NCBI GenBank assembly: GCA_016214035.1
Contig: JACRPF010000005.1
Coordinates: 124,001-188,000 of the forward strand
Direction of reading: 5' to 3'
DNA: 64,000 nucleotides
Source: Spirochaetota bacterium
Lineage (GTDB): Bacteria > Spirochaetota > Brachyspiria > Brachyspirales > JACRPF01
In this document: positions 34,444 to 43,092 of the stretch, piece after piece
Layout of the letters: each line of letters starts with the position of its first letter
How positions within the stretch are numbered: position 1 is the first letter of the stretch
The notes under the pieces: model-generated
What the model was told of the DNA's origin: nothing
Seen by the model: only the letters and a program-made list of their open reading frames with translations
The model's database searches: none
Program-made: the position numbers and the translations under genes

Positions 34444-35259
34444 TCATTCAAGCGGTCTGAGTGTGATGACCACCGAAACGCCGATGTTGAATGAGCGGTG
34501 CGTCACCGAATATTCATCGGTGGTGGGTGCGCGTTTGTAGTCGGAAGACGTCACCCATGCGGTATTACGATACGCGATGAACGGCCCGGCGGCGATGTCG
34601 TCAGTAATCGTAAAGAGCGATCCCAGATACACGTACCACGCGTAGAACGGCTGCGGTTTAAAATTGATCGGGATGTACATATCCGCGTTGGCGTATACCA
34701 GCGCGAACGGCTCCCCGTCGAGGAACAGCTGTGTGGTGACGCCGGGTCTGAGACGTATGACGTGAAGATAAACGTCATGCTCGGTGAAGTACTGATAATC
34801 ATCATGATAATAGGTGAACTGATACTGGCTTTTCAGTTCGGCCATCCATGTGCCGGGGATGAACGGCAAGGTCTGGCGGAACGTAATGTCGCCGATGATC
34901 GTGTGCTCGGGACGCCTGGTCGTATCCTGCCAAAACCATTCCGGCACCGTCGGCCATATCCAGTCGTCACTGTGCGTCGCGCCGGACGCGATACGGTAAA
35001 AACCGCCCAGGTGCAGCTGCGGGAAGAGCCGCCAGTACGCGCCGACGGTGAGCGAACGGTAGCGGAACGAATCGTCCGGATCGATCGATTCGATGCGGCC
35101 TTTCGCCTCGGCCATGAGGCTTATCTGATCGAGATCGACGAACAGGCGCGCGTCGCCTTCGTATTCAAGCAGTGTATCCTGCTGCGGCGGTTTCTGCGGT
35201 GCGCCCCAGACGATGGATGCCGCGATGAGAAGGGCTGCAAAGCTAAGGTTTTTTATCAT
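34444..35259 (-). CDS. Outer-membrane beta-barrel-like protein
   Basis: A 271-residue exported protein (signal MIKNLSFAALLIAASIVWGA). Alternating aromatic and polar strands (YRSLTVGAYWRLFPQLHLGGFYRIAS, MAELKSQYQFTYYHDDYQYF, FNIGVSVVITLRPLE) are typical of outer-membrane barrels, though the chain ends in Glu rather than the usual aromatic residue. It sits 10 bases after the FecR-like gene and shares its promoter at 35960-35988. A structural or porin-like role is likely; the substrate is unknown. Confidence 0.75.
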   Translation of the reverse strand: MIKNLSFAALLIAASIVWGAPQKPPQQDTLLEYEGDARLFVDLDQISLMAEAKGRIESIDPDDSFRYRSLTVGAYWRLFPQLHLGGFYRIASGATHSDDWIWPTVPEWFWQDTTRRPEHTIIGDITFRQTLPFIPGTWMAELKSQYQFTYYHDDYQYFTEHDVYLHVIRLRPGVTTQLFLDGEPFALVYANADMYIPINFKPQPFYAWYVYLGSLFTITDDIAAGPFIAYRNTAWVTSSDYKRAPTTDEYSVTHRSFNIGVSVVITLRPLE

Positions 35260-35269
35260 AATCTGAACT

Positions 35270-35932
35270 TCAATCGTAGTGTTTTTTCAGAATATCATAT
35301 GCCGACTTAAGCGCGCCGCCGTCCTCTACGGTGCCCTGTGCCGCGTCCATGTTCCAGTTGAGCTTTTTTGTCCATGCATATGGTTTCGGTTTGGTGATTT
35401 TTTTTCCGTTCACGATGAAAATACCCTCACCCTGTTTTACCGTGACCGGAGCCGTGTCTTTCGTCGCGGCAGCATGTACCGCAACCGCGCCTTCGTTCAC
35501 ACACAGCCACTGGTCGGTGTCTATTCCCTTATCCGTGCCGTACCCGATGAAAAACTGCGTGCCGCGTACCGCAGCGGTGACGGTCGGCGTACTGACGGTG
35601 AACTCTTCAGCCACGCCGAGCTTTTTAACTTTTGCGAATATGCTGCCGAGTGTCAACAGAATGTTTTTCTTTCCCCCGGTCACGGCCGCGAGCGTTACTG
35701 TTGACCGTTCATTCACTTTGACCCTGGTGCCGTCGATAAGCGCGATGATGACGGTGGCGCCGTCCGCTGTGGTGATGCGGTCATTCTCCCGAAGCGCAGA
35801 TCCTGATACTGCGGTTGTCGTTGTGCCGGAACGGGTCACTGTTGCCGCGCCATGTATGTACGTGATGGCCGCGTCTTCACCGGCGGCGTAGACGGCCGCC
35901 GCGGCGATGATGATGGCGATAATCTTTTTCAT
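35270..35932 (-). CDS. Secreted FecR-domain protein
   Basis: A 220-residue exported protein (signal MKKIIAIIIAAAAVYAAG). The FecR domain is plain: ITYIHGAATVTRSG, LRENDRITTADGATVIIAL, VNERSTVTL, GSIFAKVKKLG, VSTPTVTAAVRGTQFFIGY. There is no membrane anchor or cytoplasmic segment, so this is a periplasmic or surface FecR-like protein rather than an anti-sigma regulator. ATG 35932 is used because GGAGG sits five bases upstream; a second ATG lies directly before it. It forms a two-gene operon with the barrel protein. Confidence 0.87.
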   Translation of the reverse strand: MKKIIAIIIAAAAVYAAGEDAAITYIHGAATVTRSGTTTTAVSGSALRENDRITTADGATVIIALIDGTRVKVNERSTVTLAAVTGGKKNILLTLGSIFAKVKKLGVAEEFTVSTPTVTAAVRGTQFFIGYGTDKGIDTDQWLCVNEGAVAVHAAATKDTAPVTVKQGEGIFIVNGKKITKPKPYAWTKKLNWNMDAAQGTVEDGGALKSAYDILKKHYD

Positions 35933-35959
35933 CATTTCCTCCCTATCGTTACTGATAGT

Positions 35960-35988
35960 AGTATAACAAATATATCACACCCTGACAA
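35960..35988 (-). promoter_or_regulatory. Promoter of the FecR/barrel operon
   Basis: Minus strand TTGTCA (35988-35983), 17-base spacer, TATACT (35965-35960). Confidence 0.65.
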
Positions 35989-36081
35989 GGAATACCGCCG
36001 TTTATTGTATACCGGAGCACGGGTAATAACGCGGTGCGAATGGGATGATGTTCGGTTGAAGCGAAATGCAAGCCGGATGAC

Positions 36082-36110
36082 TTGACGTCACGGAAGTGTT
36101 GCCATACACT
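36082..36110 (+). promoter_or_regulatory. Promoter of the flavin reductase gene
   Basis: TTGACG (36082-36087), 17-base spacer, TACACT (36105-36110), 37 bases before ATG 36147. Confidence 0.65.
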
Positions 36111-36146
36111 TTACCGCATGTAATCGATTGCCTCTGGAGAACCTGC

Positions 36147-36665
36147 ATGCACAATCTCGTTCAGATAACACCGGAAGATTTTTCAGGGAAGATCTTCCAT
36201 ATGATAGCGCACGAGCATATGCTGATAACGTCGGGTGACGAAACAGGTTTCAATACCATGACCGCGAGCCTCGGCATGTTCGGCATGGAATCATGGAAAT
36301 ACGCCGCAACCTGTTATGTCCGCAGGGCTACGCATACATTCTCATTCCTTGAAAAGAACGATCTTTTCACGCTGTCGTTCTTCGGCGGAAAGTATCAGCA
36401 TGAGGTCGACCGCATTCTCGGTGTGAAAAGCGGCCGTGACGGTGATAAGATAAAGGAGTCCGGGCTCACGCCGGTGTTTCTGAGCAGAACGGTTGCATTT
36501 GCCGAAGCGACCGTCGTGATGGTCTGCAGGAAGATGTATGTCCGCGATATGGATACGCAGTGTTATGTACATGCGGATGAGATACCGTCGATGTACCAAA
36601 AGGGTATACTGCACCGGGCGTATACGGGCGAGATCATCGCGATGTACGTGAAATCAGGCGGATAG
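36147..36665 (+). CDS. Flavin reductase family protein (FMN-binding split barrel)
   Basis: A 172-residue protein. ATG 36147 has TGGAG eight bases upstream; the frame is open from 36096. It has the split-barrel order of flavin reductase-like proteins: TASLGMFGMESWKYAATCYVR, FLEKNDLFTLSFFGGKY and AEATVVMVCRKMYVRDM. It probably binds FMN and either transfers electrons or acts as a small pyridoxamine-oxidase-like reductase. Monocistronic; the following gene has its own promoter. Confidence 0.87.
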   Translation: MHNLVQITPEDFSGKIFHMIAHEHMLITSGDETGFNTMTASLGMFGMESWKYAATCYVRRATHTFSFLEKNDLFTLSFFGGKYQHEVDRILGVKSGRDGDKIKESGLTPVFLSRTVAFAEATVVMVCRKMYVRDMDTQCYVHADEIPSMYQKGILHRAYTGEIIAMYVKSGG

Positions 36666-36756
36666 TGCAGGCGCAGGTCATTACTTATTACGCGCACATA
36701 AAAAACATCAATACTCGTCATCACTGCTGGAGTGTACGGTATTACGGTGACTGAAT

Positions 36757-36785
36757 TTGACATATCGGGAATAGTGTATTATACT
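36757..36785 (+). promoter_or_regulatory. Promoter of the LacI-GH-CBM operon
   Basis: TTGACA (36757-36762), 17-base spacer, TATACT (36780-36785): close to consensus. The operator at 36787-36801 begins two bases later. Confidence 0.8.
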
Positions 36786-36786
36786 A

Positions 36787-36801
36787 GTGTAAGACTTACA
36801 C
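36787..36801 (+). promoter_or_regulatory. Palindromic operator, probable LacI-type autoregulatory site
   Basis: GTGTAAGACTTACAC is a perfect 7-1-7 palindrome overlying the transcription start. A repressor bound here would block the promoter of its own operon. Confidence 0.65.
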
Positions 36802-36819
36802 GCTTGTATTGGATTTGAA

Positions 36820-37788
36820 ATGAAGAAAAAACAGATGAATTCAATCATGGACCTGGCCGCTGAGGCGGGGGTCTCATACGCCACGGTGAGCCGCGTGCTG
36901 AACGGCCGCGGCCGTGTATCGGAGGAAGCGAAGAAAAGCGTACTTGATGCGGCACGTAAACACCAGTTCCGGCCGCGCATGCAGGCGCGCCGTACCTCCA
37001 TCGCCGTCGTGTTCAATCTTTCGCTGAGCATGCAGTCGGACTATTTTGCGTTCATCTTCACCGCCGTCATGCGGCATCTCGCGCTCTATGATGTGGCGAT
37101 CGAACTTTTTTCCATGAACTCCATACAGACGCTTGCCTCGCAGATGCCCGACGGCATCATCGCCATGCCGTGGGATGAGCGCAGCAGACAGATCGTTGAG
37201 GAACTGTCACATCCGTCGGCGCGGGTGCTTATCAACAATACCGGTATTCGCGGTTTTTCGTCGGTAGCGAGCGATCACTATCAGGGAGGCGTTCTCGCGG
37301 CGGAACACCTGATCGCCCACGGACACAGCGTCTGCGGATTGATAGTGTACAACGCCGCCACCTGGGGCAACAGCGAACGCATCCGCGGTTTCCGTGAGAC
37401 GCTCGAGCGCGCGGGACATAAACTTGAAAGCCGTCTGATATGCGACATCGACGGATCTACGCTCGTGGATGCCGCCATCAGGATGAAAGAAGCGACGGGT
37501 GTATTTGTCGCTAATGAGGGTTCGGGCGCCGAGTTCTGCATGACCGCACGTTCGCTCGGTATATCTATTCCGGACAATCTTTCTGTCATCGCGATGGAAG
37601 CTCCGGGCGTGACAAAATTCACCGCGCCGCCGCTTACCGCCGTGGTGCAGCCGATAGATGCTGTCGCGGAGAAAGCGGTCAATCTCGTCATGGCGCAAAT
37701 CGCCGAACGGGATGCCGGAGAACCGCAAACGCTGCTCATCGCAAATACGCTTATCGAACGCGCATCAATAAAACATATCGGGAGATGA
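36820..37788 (+). CDS. LacI family transcriptional regulator
   Basis: A 322-residue sugar-responsive repressor. The N-terminal helix-turn-helix and hinge are typical (SIMDLAAEAGVSYATVSRVL, then NGRGRVSEEAKKSVLDAARK). The periplasmic-binding-protein-like effector domain follows (SVASDHYQGGVLAAEHLIAHGH, GVFVANEGSGAEF). GGAT before ATG is a weak ribosome-binding site. The stop overlaps the next start by four bases (ATGA), tying it to the downstream glycosidase. It most likely represses this operon in the absence of the released sugar. Confidence 0.94.
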   Translation: MKKKQMNSIMDLAAEAGVSYATVSRVLNGRGRVSEEAKKSVLDAARKHQFRPRMQARRTSIAVVFNLSLSMQSDYFAFIFTAVMRHLALYDVAIELFSMNSIQTLASQMPDGIIAMPWDERSRQIVEELSHPSARVLINNTGIRGFSSVASDHYQGGVLAAEHLIAHGHSVCGLIVYNAATWGNSERIRGFRETLERAGHKLESRLICDIDGSTLVDAAIRMKEATGVFVANEGSGAEFCMTARSLGISIPDNLSVIAMEAPGVTKFTAPPLTAVVQPIDAVAEKAVNLVMAQIAERDAGEPQTLLIANTLIERASIKHIGR

Positions 37789-40700
37789 CCGTGAAAACAC
37801 ATTGCCGCAACAGTCTGTTGAGCGCCGTTTTCGTCGTCGGTATCAGTATCGCCGCTATACATGCAGAGAATCTCGTGTACAACGGCGGCTTCGAACTCGG
37901 TATGGCCGGTTTCGAAATGCAGCGTATGATTCGATCGGATCAGAATAAGGAGATGAGATATATCGACGCGCGCATCGACCGCGAGGATGCCGAGAGCGGC
38001 GCATGCATACTGGTGCAGAACCAGTATTCGGAACGCAGCGAGGTCTGGGGGCGGGAGTTCGCGCTCAAGGCAAAGACTACATATACATTCTCGGTGTCAT
38101 GCAAAGCAAGTATCGATGAGTACCCCATCGAAGTGGCGATACTCAGCGTCGAAGCGCAGTGGATCAATCACGGGAAATCGTTCACGGCGGGAAAAATATG
38201 GAAGCGCTATTCGTTTTCGTTCACCACTGACGGCAGCGAACGGACGTTCAGTTATTTTCTGCGCTGTGCTCCCAAAGACGATACGCCGGCCGCAGATATC
38301 CGCTTTGACTCGATACAGGTGGAGACCGGCGCTTCGGCAACACCCTGGCAGCCGTCGACACTGCTTGAGATAGGCATCGTACCCGACCGGATGATATACG
38401 TCAACAGCAACCGGACGCAGTCAATAGCCTCACTTGAATGTATGAACTATGCGTCGGCACCATGGAACGGCAACGTTTCGATTGAGCTTGTCGATGATTT
38501 TTCCGACGGTAAACGTCTCCCGCTTACCAATCTTACGATAACGCTCGCGGCCGGTGAAAAACGATCCATACCGGTGCCGGTACTGCTTGAACGGTATGGT
38601 ACGTTCATCTTTGATGCTTTGCTGGACGGGAAAAAATCGCGCGCCGTGTTGCCGGGATATATAGCCGTGCTCGGTCCCTATACGCCAAAACCGGTGAACC
38701 TTGAACGCGATTTCGTTGTCGGGATAAACGGAAATATGGACATCTCCCGCGGCGGTAAAGGACAGAATGCATACGTGACGTACCGCGCGAATGGCATGGA
38801 CCACCGCGAGTATATGCGTATGATGTCGCTCATGGGGTGCCGTCTCCTGCGGATCTGGGACCCGGGTGAGGCGTTTGATCTTTCAGCCATCGAGTCCGAA
38901 CGGGGAGTAAAGGATTTTTCTCTTCCCGATATGACGGTGAACACCGCAGGCGAATTCAATATCTCGGTACTGCCGGTCGTCGGCGGTTCGGGATTCATTT
39001 GCACTAAAACAAAAGGATGGCCGGAATGGGTCCGCGAGTCGGCAACAAGGATCAAACCGCCTGAGTGGATGAAGAACGCCGATTATGTGGGAATTCCGGC
39101 AGACGACGTATGGAAACATTTTGTGCACGATCTTGCCGCCAGATATAAAGGGAAGATAACGCACTATGAAATAGGAAATGAACCGAATCTCTATCTGCCG
39201 GCGACGAACTATGTGCCGCTTTTGAAAAGCGCATATACGGAGATAAAGACGATTGATCCTGCGGCGCATGTGCTCGGGTTCTGCACCACGGGCGATCTCG
39301 GCGGTAATGTGGCGGAGTTTTTCAAACAGGCGTATGCGCTCGACAGTCTTTCGTTCGCGGATATCGTATCGTTCCATCCCTATGATGCGCCGGAACTCGG
39401 CTCGGTCTCGCCGGCGGATAAACAGATAGAAACGGTGCGCGCGCTCCAGAAGCAGTACGGCCACGACAAACCGCTCTGGAACACCGAGCTCTATTATGTG
39501 AAAAGCACCGATTTCAAACACTGGTACGACAAGGAGCACGTTCCCGGTGAATACAGCGCACGGCGCTTTCTCACCGACCTCGGTGAAGGGCTCAAGCAGT
39601 CCATATCGCTCAACCGGCATGCGCTGTTCCAAAGTCCGCTGCACAGCAAGCTCAGACATAATTTCGGGGTAACGCGCTGGCAGCCGTCGGACATCTTTGT
39701 CGTGCAGAACGCGTTGGCGCGCCATTTTGAAGGCGCAAAACCGGTGAAAAAAATACGCTGGGTGCCGGACTGCATCTGCTACGTGTACGAACGCAATGGA
39801 ACTTACAGCGCCGCATTCTGGCGCTACGGCACGGCTGACGGTGTGAGCGTGAAGCTGAACATGACCGATGCGAACGCCGAACTTTTCGACATGTTCGGCA
39901 ATAAGGTGGCGCTCTCGTCCATGCCGCTCATACTTGCGACCAAGCCGTATTACATCACCTGGAAAGGCGGCAGTTCTGACGCCTTCATTCAGGCGCTCGC
40001 ATCTGCGGAGGTGGGAACGGGTGTCCCGGTGGTGTTTGGCGCGGCGCATCTGGTTCCGTCGCTGGGTGGATGGGCTGTGGCCGCGGCATTCCAGAATAAT
40101 TTCAACAAAGAACTTCAGCTGCGCTGCGGTGTGCAGGGCGGCGTGGTAGCGGAAGATATTGCCGAAGCGGTGCTGGCGCCGGGTTCGTCATCCGGCATTG
40201 TCATACCGGTGTTGCTGAAAGGTCCCGGCGGCGGAAGCGCCGTCATCAGGGCGTATGCGAACAGAAAAATGTACGACTTCCCGGTGGATCTCGGTACGGC
40301 GAAGCGCATCGCTGCGGCATCACGGGAAAAGGGTCCGGCTGAGCAGATCGCCGTGAACAGCGCGAAGGCTTCTCACACGGCAGCGTTCCGCGCCTATAGG
40401 GATGATGATGCGCTGACAGTTTCCATCAAAGTTAACGACGCAACGCCGTCAGGCGAACCGGGAACGCGCCATCCCTGGGAACAGGACTGTGTGGAACTGT
40501 TCTTCGACGCCGATCCTGCTGCGGTGTCGATGAAGGGAGCCGGACTTTATCACGACCGTGTGGCTCGTTTGTTCGTCATGCCCTACGCGCCGAAAGAAAA
40601 ACAGATGACGCTTATGCCGAAAGGGCTGACGCGCTTCACTGCGGATGAAATCCGTTACACGGTCGACATACGGAACGACGGATATGTGGTCACGGTGCGC

Positions 40701-40871
40701 GTGCCGTTTGCGTCGCTCGGGGTAACTCCGGAATCGGGCAGCGGTATCGGTTTTGATGTCGCCGTCGATGACGCTGTTGGTGCATCTAAAGCGCAGGCGC
40801 AGATAATGTGGAATTCCGGCGGCGATGCGTATAAGAACCGGGCGAGTTTCGGATACATTCGCTTTGAATAA
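37785..40871 (+). CDS. Secreted clan GH-A glycoside hydrolase with N- and C-terminal carbohydrate-binding modules
   Basis: A 1028-residue exported enzyme. The signal peptide (LLSAVFVVGISIAAIHA) is followed by a CBM4/9-like domain (NLVYNGGFELGMAGFEM, residues about 27-190). The barrel has likely acid/base Glu in YEIGNEPNLYL near residue 466 and nucleophile Glu in PLWNTELYYV near 568, a GH39/GH5-type arrangement. The C-terminus is a CBM9-like domain (FRAYRDDDALTVSIKVND, WEQDCVELFFDAD). It probably attacks a beta-linked plant or algal polysaccharide; family assignment within clan GH-A is open. Coupled to the LacI gene by ATGA. Confidence 0.87.
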   Translation: MTVKTHCRNSLLSAVFVVGISIAAIHAENLVYNGGFELGMAGFEMQRMIRSDQNKEMRYIDARIDREDAESGACILVQNQYSERSEVWGREFALKAKTTYTFSVSCKASIDEYPIEVAILSVEAQWINHGKSFTAGKIWKRYSFSFTTDGSERTFSYFLRCAPKDDTPAADIRFDSIQVETGASATPWQPSTLLEIGIVPDRMIYVNSNRTQSIASLECMNYASAPWNGNVSIELVDDFSDGKRLPLTNLTITLAAGEKRSIPVPVLLERYGTFIFDALLDGKKSRAVLPGYIAVLGPYTPKPVNLERDFVVGINGNMDISRGGKGQNAYVTYRANGMDHREYMRMMSLMGCRLLRIWDPGEAFDLSAIESERGVKDFSLPDMTVNTAGEFNISVLPVVGGSGFICTKTKGWPEWVRESATRIKPPEWMKNADYVGIPADDVWKHFVHDLAARYKGKITHYEIGNEPNLYLPATNYVPLLKSAYTEIKTIDPAAHVLGFCTTGDLGGNVAEFFKQAYALDSLSFADIVSFHPYDAPELGSVSPADKQIETVRALQKQYGHDKPLWNTELYYVKSTDFKHWYDKEHVPGEYSARRFLTDLGEGLKQSISLNRHALFQSPLHSKLRHNFGVTRWQPSDIFVVQNALARHFEGAKPVKKIRWVPDCICYVYERNGTYSAAFWRYGTADGVSVKLNMTDANAELFDMFGNKVALSSMPLILATKPYYITWKGGSSDAFIQALASAEVGTGVPVVFGAAHLVPSLGGWAVAAAFQNNFNKELQLRCGVQGGVVAEDIAEAVLAPGSSSGIVIPVLLKGPGGGSAVIRAYANRKMYDFPVDLGTAKRIAAASREKGPAEQIAVNSAKASHTAAFRAYRDDDALTVSIKVNDATPSGEPGTRHPWEQDCVELFFDADPAAVSMKGAGLYHDRVARLFVMPYAPKEKQMTLMPKGLTRFTADEIRYTVDIRNDGYVVTVRVPFASLGVTPESGSGIGFDVAVDDAVGASKAQAQIMWNSGGDAYKNRASFGYIRFE

Positions 40872-40891
40872 GCGCATCGACGGTTGCAGCA

Positions 40892-40909
40892 TCGATTTTT
40901 AAAAATCGA
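40892..40909. repeat. 18-bp perfect palindrome before a ribosome-binding site
   Basis: TCGATTTTT and AAAAATCGA abut at 40900/40901, and CGGAGG of the next gene begins two bases later. It may be an mRNA hairpin or processing signal between the two genes. Confidence 0.4.
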
Positions 40910-40922
40910 ACGGAGGATATTT

Positions 40923-41843
40923 ATGAAGGCAATCCTATTTCTGGCATTTGCCGCGGCAGTCGCTGGAGAATCGCTGACGTTGACGCCGCAATCGCCGTGG
41001 AAGACATCGTCGGGCGCGTACAGCATCGAGTATGACGGCTCCACCTATGCGAACATTGGCGCAACACTGCCGGTTGAACCGGAAAGTCACTACATCGTCC
41101 GGTGGATGATGAAGTCGTCGGTGCGTGAGATGAAACCGGTGTTCCAGGCGTCCGTTGATGTGGGCGATTTCGGTAATGCGCTACGCGGCTTCGTGGTCGG
41201 TGATTCGTGGAATGAGTATGCGTTCTGTTTTTTTTCGGGCGGTGTCTCGAGTGTGCCGTTCAAAATATACTGTAACCCCTCGCCCGCCAAAACGATCGAA
41301 GTGAAGGACGTGACGATAGTAAAGATATCGGCGGAACAATTTTTCAAGAACCTCATGCCCGACGGCAATTTCATGGCGGCGAAGGACATTCCCGTACTCT
41401 GGCGGCCGAGTTACGGGATACCGGAACTTCCCGCGACGATAGTCCCCGTAAGCGATTTTTTAGCCGGCGAGCAGTGCATGCAGCTGAAAAGCGCCAATCC
41501 GGAAAAAGGGGCGTCCATCGAGTCCATCCATATCCCCATGCTGCCGGGTAAATCGTTCAAGCTGTCATTCTGGGCGAAGTGTACCGCCGATACTGTCCTT
41601 GCGGGCGGCGTCAACGGCTGGTCGATGTACAAACACACCGGCGGTCACTGGTACAAGCAGGAATCGTTCAAGGTCACAACATCGTGGAACGAATTCACGC
41701 TGCAATTCGATATACCTGCCGATTTCGCCGCCAATCCCGATCTTCGTTCACAGATGCTTCTGATCAATTTCGGTCAGAAGAAAAACGACGGCGCGGTGTA
41801 CATTTCCGGCATAAAATTCAGGCAGATCGATAAGTCGAAATAA
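40923..41843 (+). CDS. Secreted protein with two CBM4/9-like carbohydrate-binding domains
   Basis: A 306-residue exported protein. ATG 40923 has CGGAGG seven bases upstream; the frame is open from 40884. The signal is MKAILFLAFAAAVAG. Two beta-sandwich halves are seen: residues about 18-135 (SHYIVRWMMKSSVREMKPVF) and 145-300 (KLSFWAKCTADTVLAG, TTSWNEFTLQFDIPAD), both in CBM4/9 style. No catalytic residues are evident. It lies 51 bases after the glycosidase in the LacI operon and probably holds or presents the polysaccharide. Confidence 0.8.
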   Translation: MKAILFLAFAAAVAGESLTLTPQSPWKTSSGAYSIEYDGSTYANIGATLPVEPESHYIVRWMMKSSVREMKPVFQASVDVGDFGNALRGFVVGDSWNEYAFCFFSGGVSSVPFKIYCNPSPAKTIEVKDVTIVKISAEQFFKNLMPDGNFMAAKDIPVLWRPSYGIPELPATIVPVSDFLAGEQCMQLKSANPEKGASIESIHIPMLPGKSFKLSFWAKCTADTVLAGGVNGWSMYKHTGGHWYKQESFKVTTSWNEFTLQFDIPADFAANPDLRSQMLLINFGQKKNDGAVYISGIKFRQIDKSK

Positions 41844-41853
41844 CCGTGTACGC

Positions 41854-41881
41854 TTGACAATCGCCGGGTATTGTATACATT
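41854..41881 (+). promoter_or_regulatory. Promoter of the zur-znuCBA operon
   Basis: TTGACA (41854-41859), 16-base spacer, TACATT (41876-41881). Transcription would start inside the adjacent Zur-like box. Confidence 0.6.
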
Positions 41882-41888
41882 ATTTATA

Positions 41889-41903
41889 TGCGAATCATTC
41901 GCA
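41889..41903 (+). promoter_or_regulatory. Fur/Zur-type operator
   Basis: TGCGAATCATTCGCA is a perfect 7-1-7 palindrome placed over the expected transcription start, within AT-rich flanks. It is the natural binding site for the Fur-type regulator encoded next. Confidence 0.7.
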
Positions 41904-41932
41904 CATAAATATTTGTCAACACACGGCGGTTC

Positions 41933-42343
41933 ATGCGAACATCATCGAAAAACCCCCTCACCGCGCATCGGGCACGCGTGCTTGCAGCGGTGGACCATGT
42001 CACCGTACCAGTGAACGCTGAAGCGGTCTATTCGCTCGTCAAGCGCTCGATAAACAAGGCTACCGTGTATCGCGCGCTTCAGTTCCTGGCGAAGACGAAC
42101 CGGATAGCAGAATTCGTCTCCGACTGTCCCGAGACCGGGATGCTGAGATATTATTATCCGCTGCGCGAACCGCATACGCATTTTTTTCACTGCACCAACT
42201 GCCATACCTTTATCCCGTTCGACGGCTGCACGCTTTCCGGTGCGATACGCGATTTTGAGAAAAGCAACGGGCTTTCCGTTACCGCGCACACACTTGCACT
42301 GAGCGGCACCTGCGGCGCATGTACGTCGGTGAAACGAATATGA
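41933..42343 (+). CDS. zur: Fur family regulator, probably zinc-responsive (Zur)
   Basis: A 136-residue metalloregulator. The winged helix is at residues 10-65 (INKATVYRALQFLAKTNRI). The metal-binding part has HTHFFHCTNCHTF and the C-terminal CGAC, which together give the structural CxxC pair and His ligands. The stop overlaps the znuC start by four bases. A perfect palindrome lies upstream. The zinc role is inferred from the znuCBA linkage; family alternatives are Fur, Mur or PerR, but none of these usually leads a zinc uptake operon. No strong ribosome-binding site is visible. Confidence 0.88.
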   Translation: MRTSSKNPLTAHRARVLAAVDHVTVPVNAEAVYSLVKRSINKATVYRALQFLAKTNRIAEFVSDCPETGMLRYYYPLREPHTHFFHCTNCHTFIPFDGCTLSGAIRDFEKSNGLSVTAHTLALSGTCGACTSVKRI

Positions 42344-43092
42344 ACAGCGATTCAAAAACGACAGCTATATTCATAAAGGATGTGAGTGTATCCTATCGCG
42401 ATGTCACCGTGTTCTCGCATCTTTCGGCAACCGTGCCGCGGGGAAAGATAACCTCGATTATCGGGCCCAACGGCGCGGGAAAGACATCGCTCATTCTTGC
42501 CATACTCGATCTCATCAGATATGAAGGAATAATATCGTTTTATACCGATCGGCGGTCAGTGCGCTTTGCATATGCTCCGCAGAAACTCGATCTGCCCGGG
42601 GATGCGACAGTTACCGTGAAAGACCTTTTTGCGGTGCTTCTCCAGCGACGTCCCTTGATGTTCGGCTATGAACACGCGCTGCAGAAGGCGAAGGAGGAGC
42701 ATCTGGCCCTCGTGGGGCTCAACGCGTCGATGTTCCCGAGAAAGATCCGTTCGCTGTCGGGCGGTGAACGCCAGCGCGTCATGCTTGCCGCAAGTCTCGC
42801 GCAGTCGCCGGACATACTCATTCTCGACGAACCCGTTGCCGGCGTAGACGTCGCGGGAGAAAAACTCTTTGAAGAGATCATCACCGGTGTGCATCGGCGC
42901 TTCGGTCTGACCATCATCATGATATCGCACGACCTTTCCACGGTGCGCCGCAATTCCCATCATGTGCTCTGTCTCAATCACGGCATAGTCTGTGAAGGGC
43001 CGCCGGAACTGGCGCTTAATCCGGATACGATAGAACGTCTTTTCAATAAGCCCGCGCTCTACGTGCATCACCATGACGGAGATCACGAATGA
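42340..43092 (+). CDS. znuC: Zinc/manganese ABC transporter, ATP-binding subunit
   Basis: A 250-residue ATPase that energises metal uptake at the inner membrane. Walker A is GPNGAGKT near residue 42, the signature is LSGGERQRV, Walker B is ILILDEP, and the switch His is in MISHDL. The C-terminal tail is His-rich (YVHHHDGDHE), as often in zinc transporters. The start is within the ATGA overlap with zur; the frame is open from 42319. The stop overlaps znuB by four bases. Confidence 0.93.
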   Translation: MNSDSKTTAIFIKDVSVSYRDVTVFSHLSATVPRGKITSIIGPNGAGKTSLILAILDLIRYEGIISFYTDRRSVRFAYAPQKLDLPGDATVTVKDLFAVLLQRRPLMFGYEHALQKAKEEHLALVGLNASMFPRKIRSLSGGERQRVMLAASLAQSPDILILDEPVAGVDVAGEKLFEEIITGVHRRFGLTIIMISHDLSTVRRNSHHVLCLNHGIVCEGPPELALNPDTIERLFNKPALYVHHHDGDHE

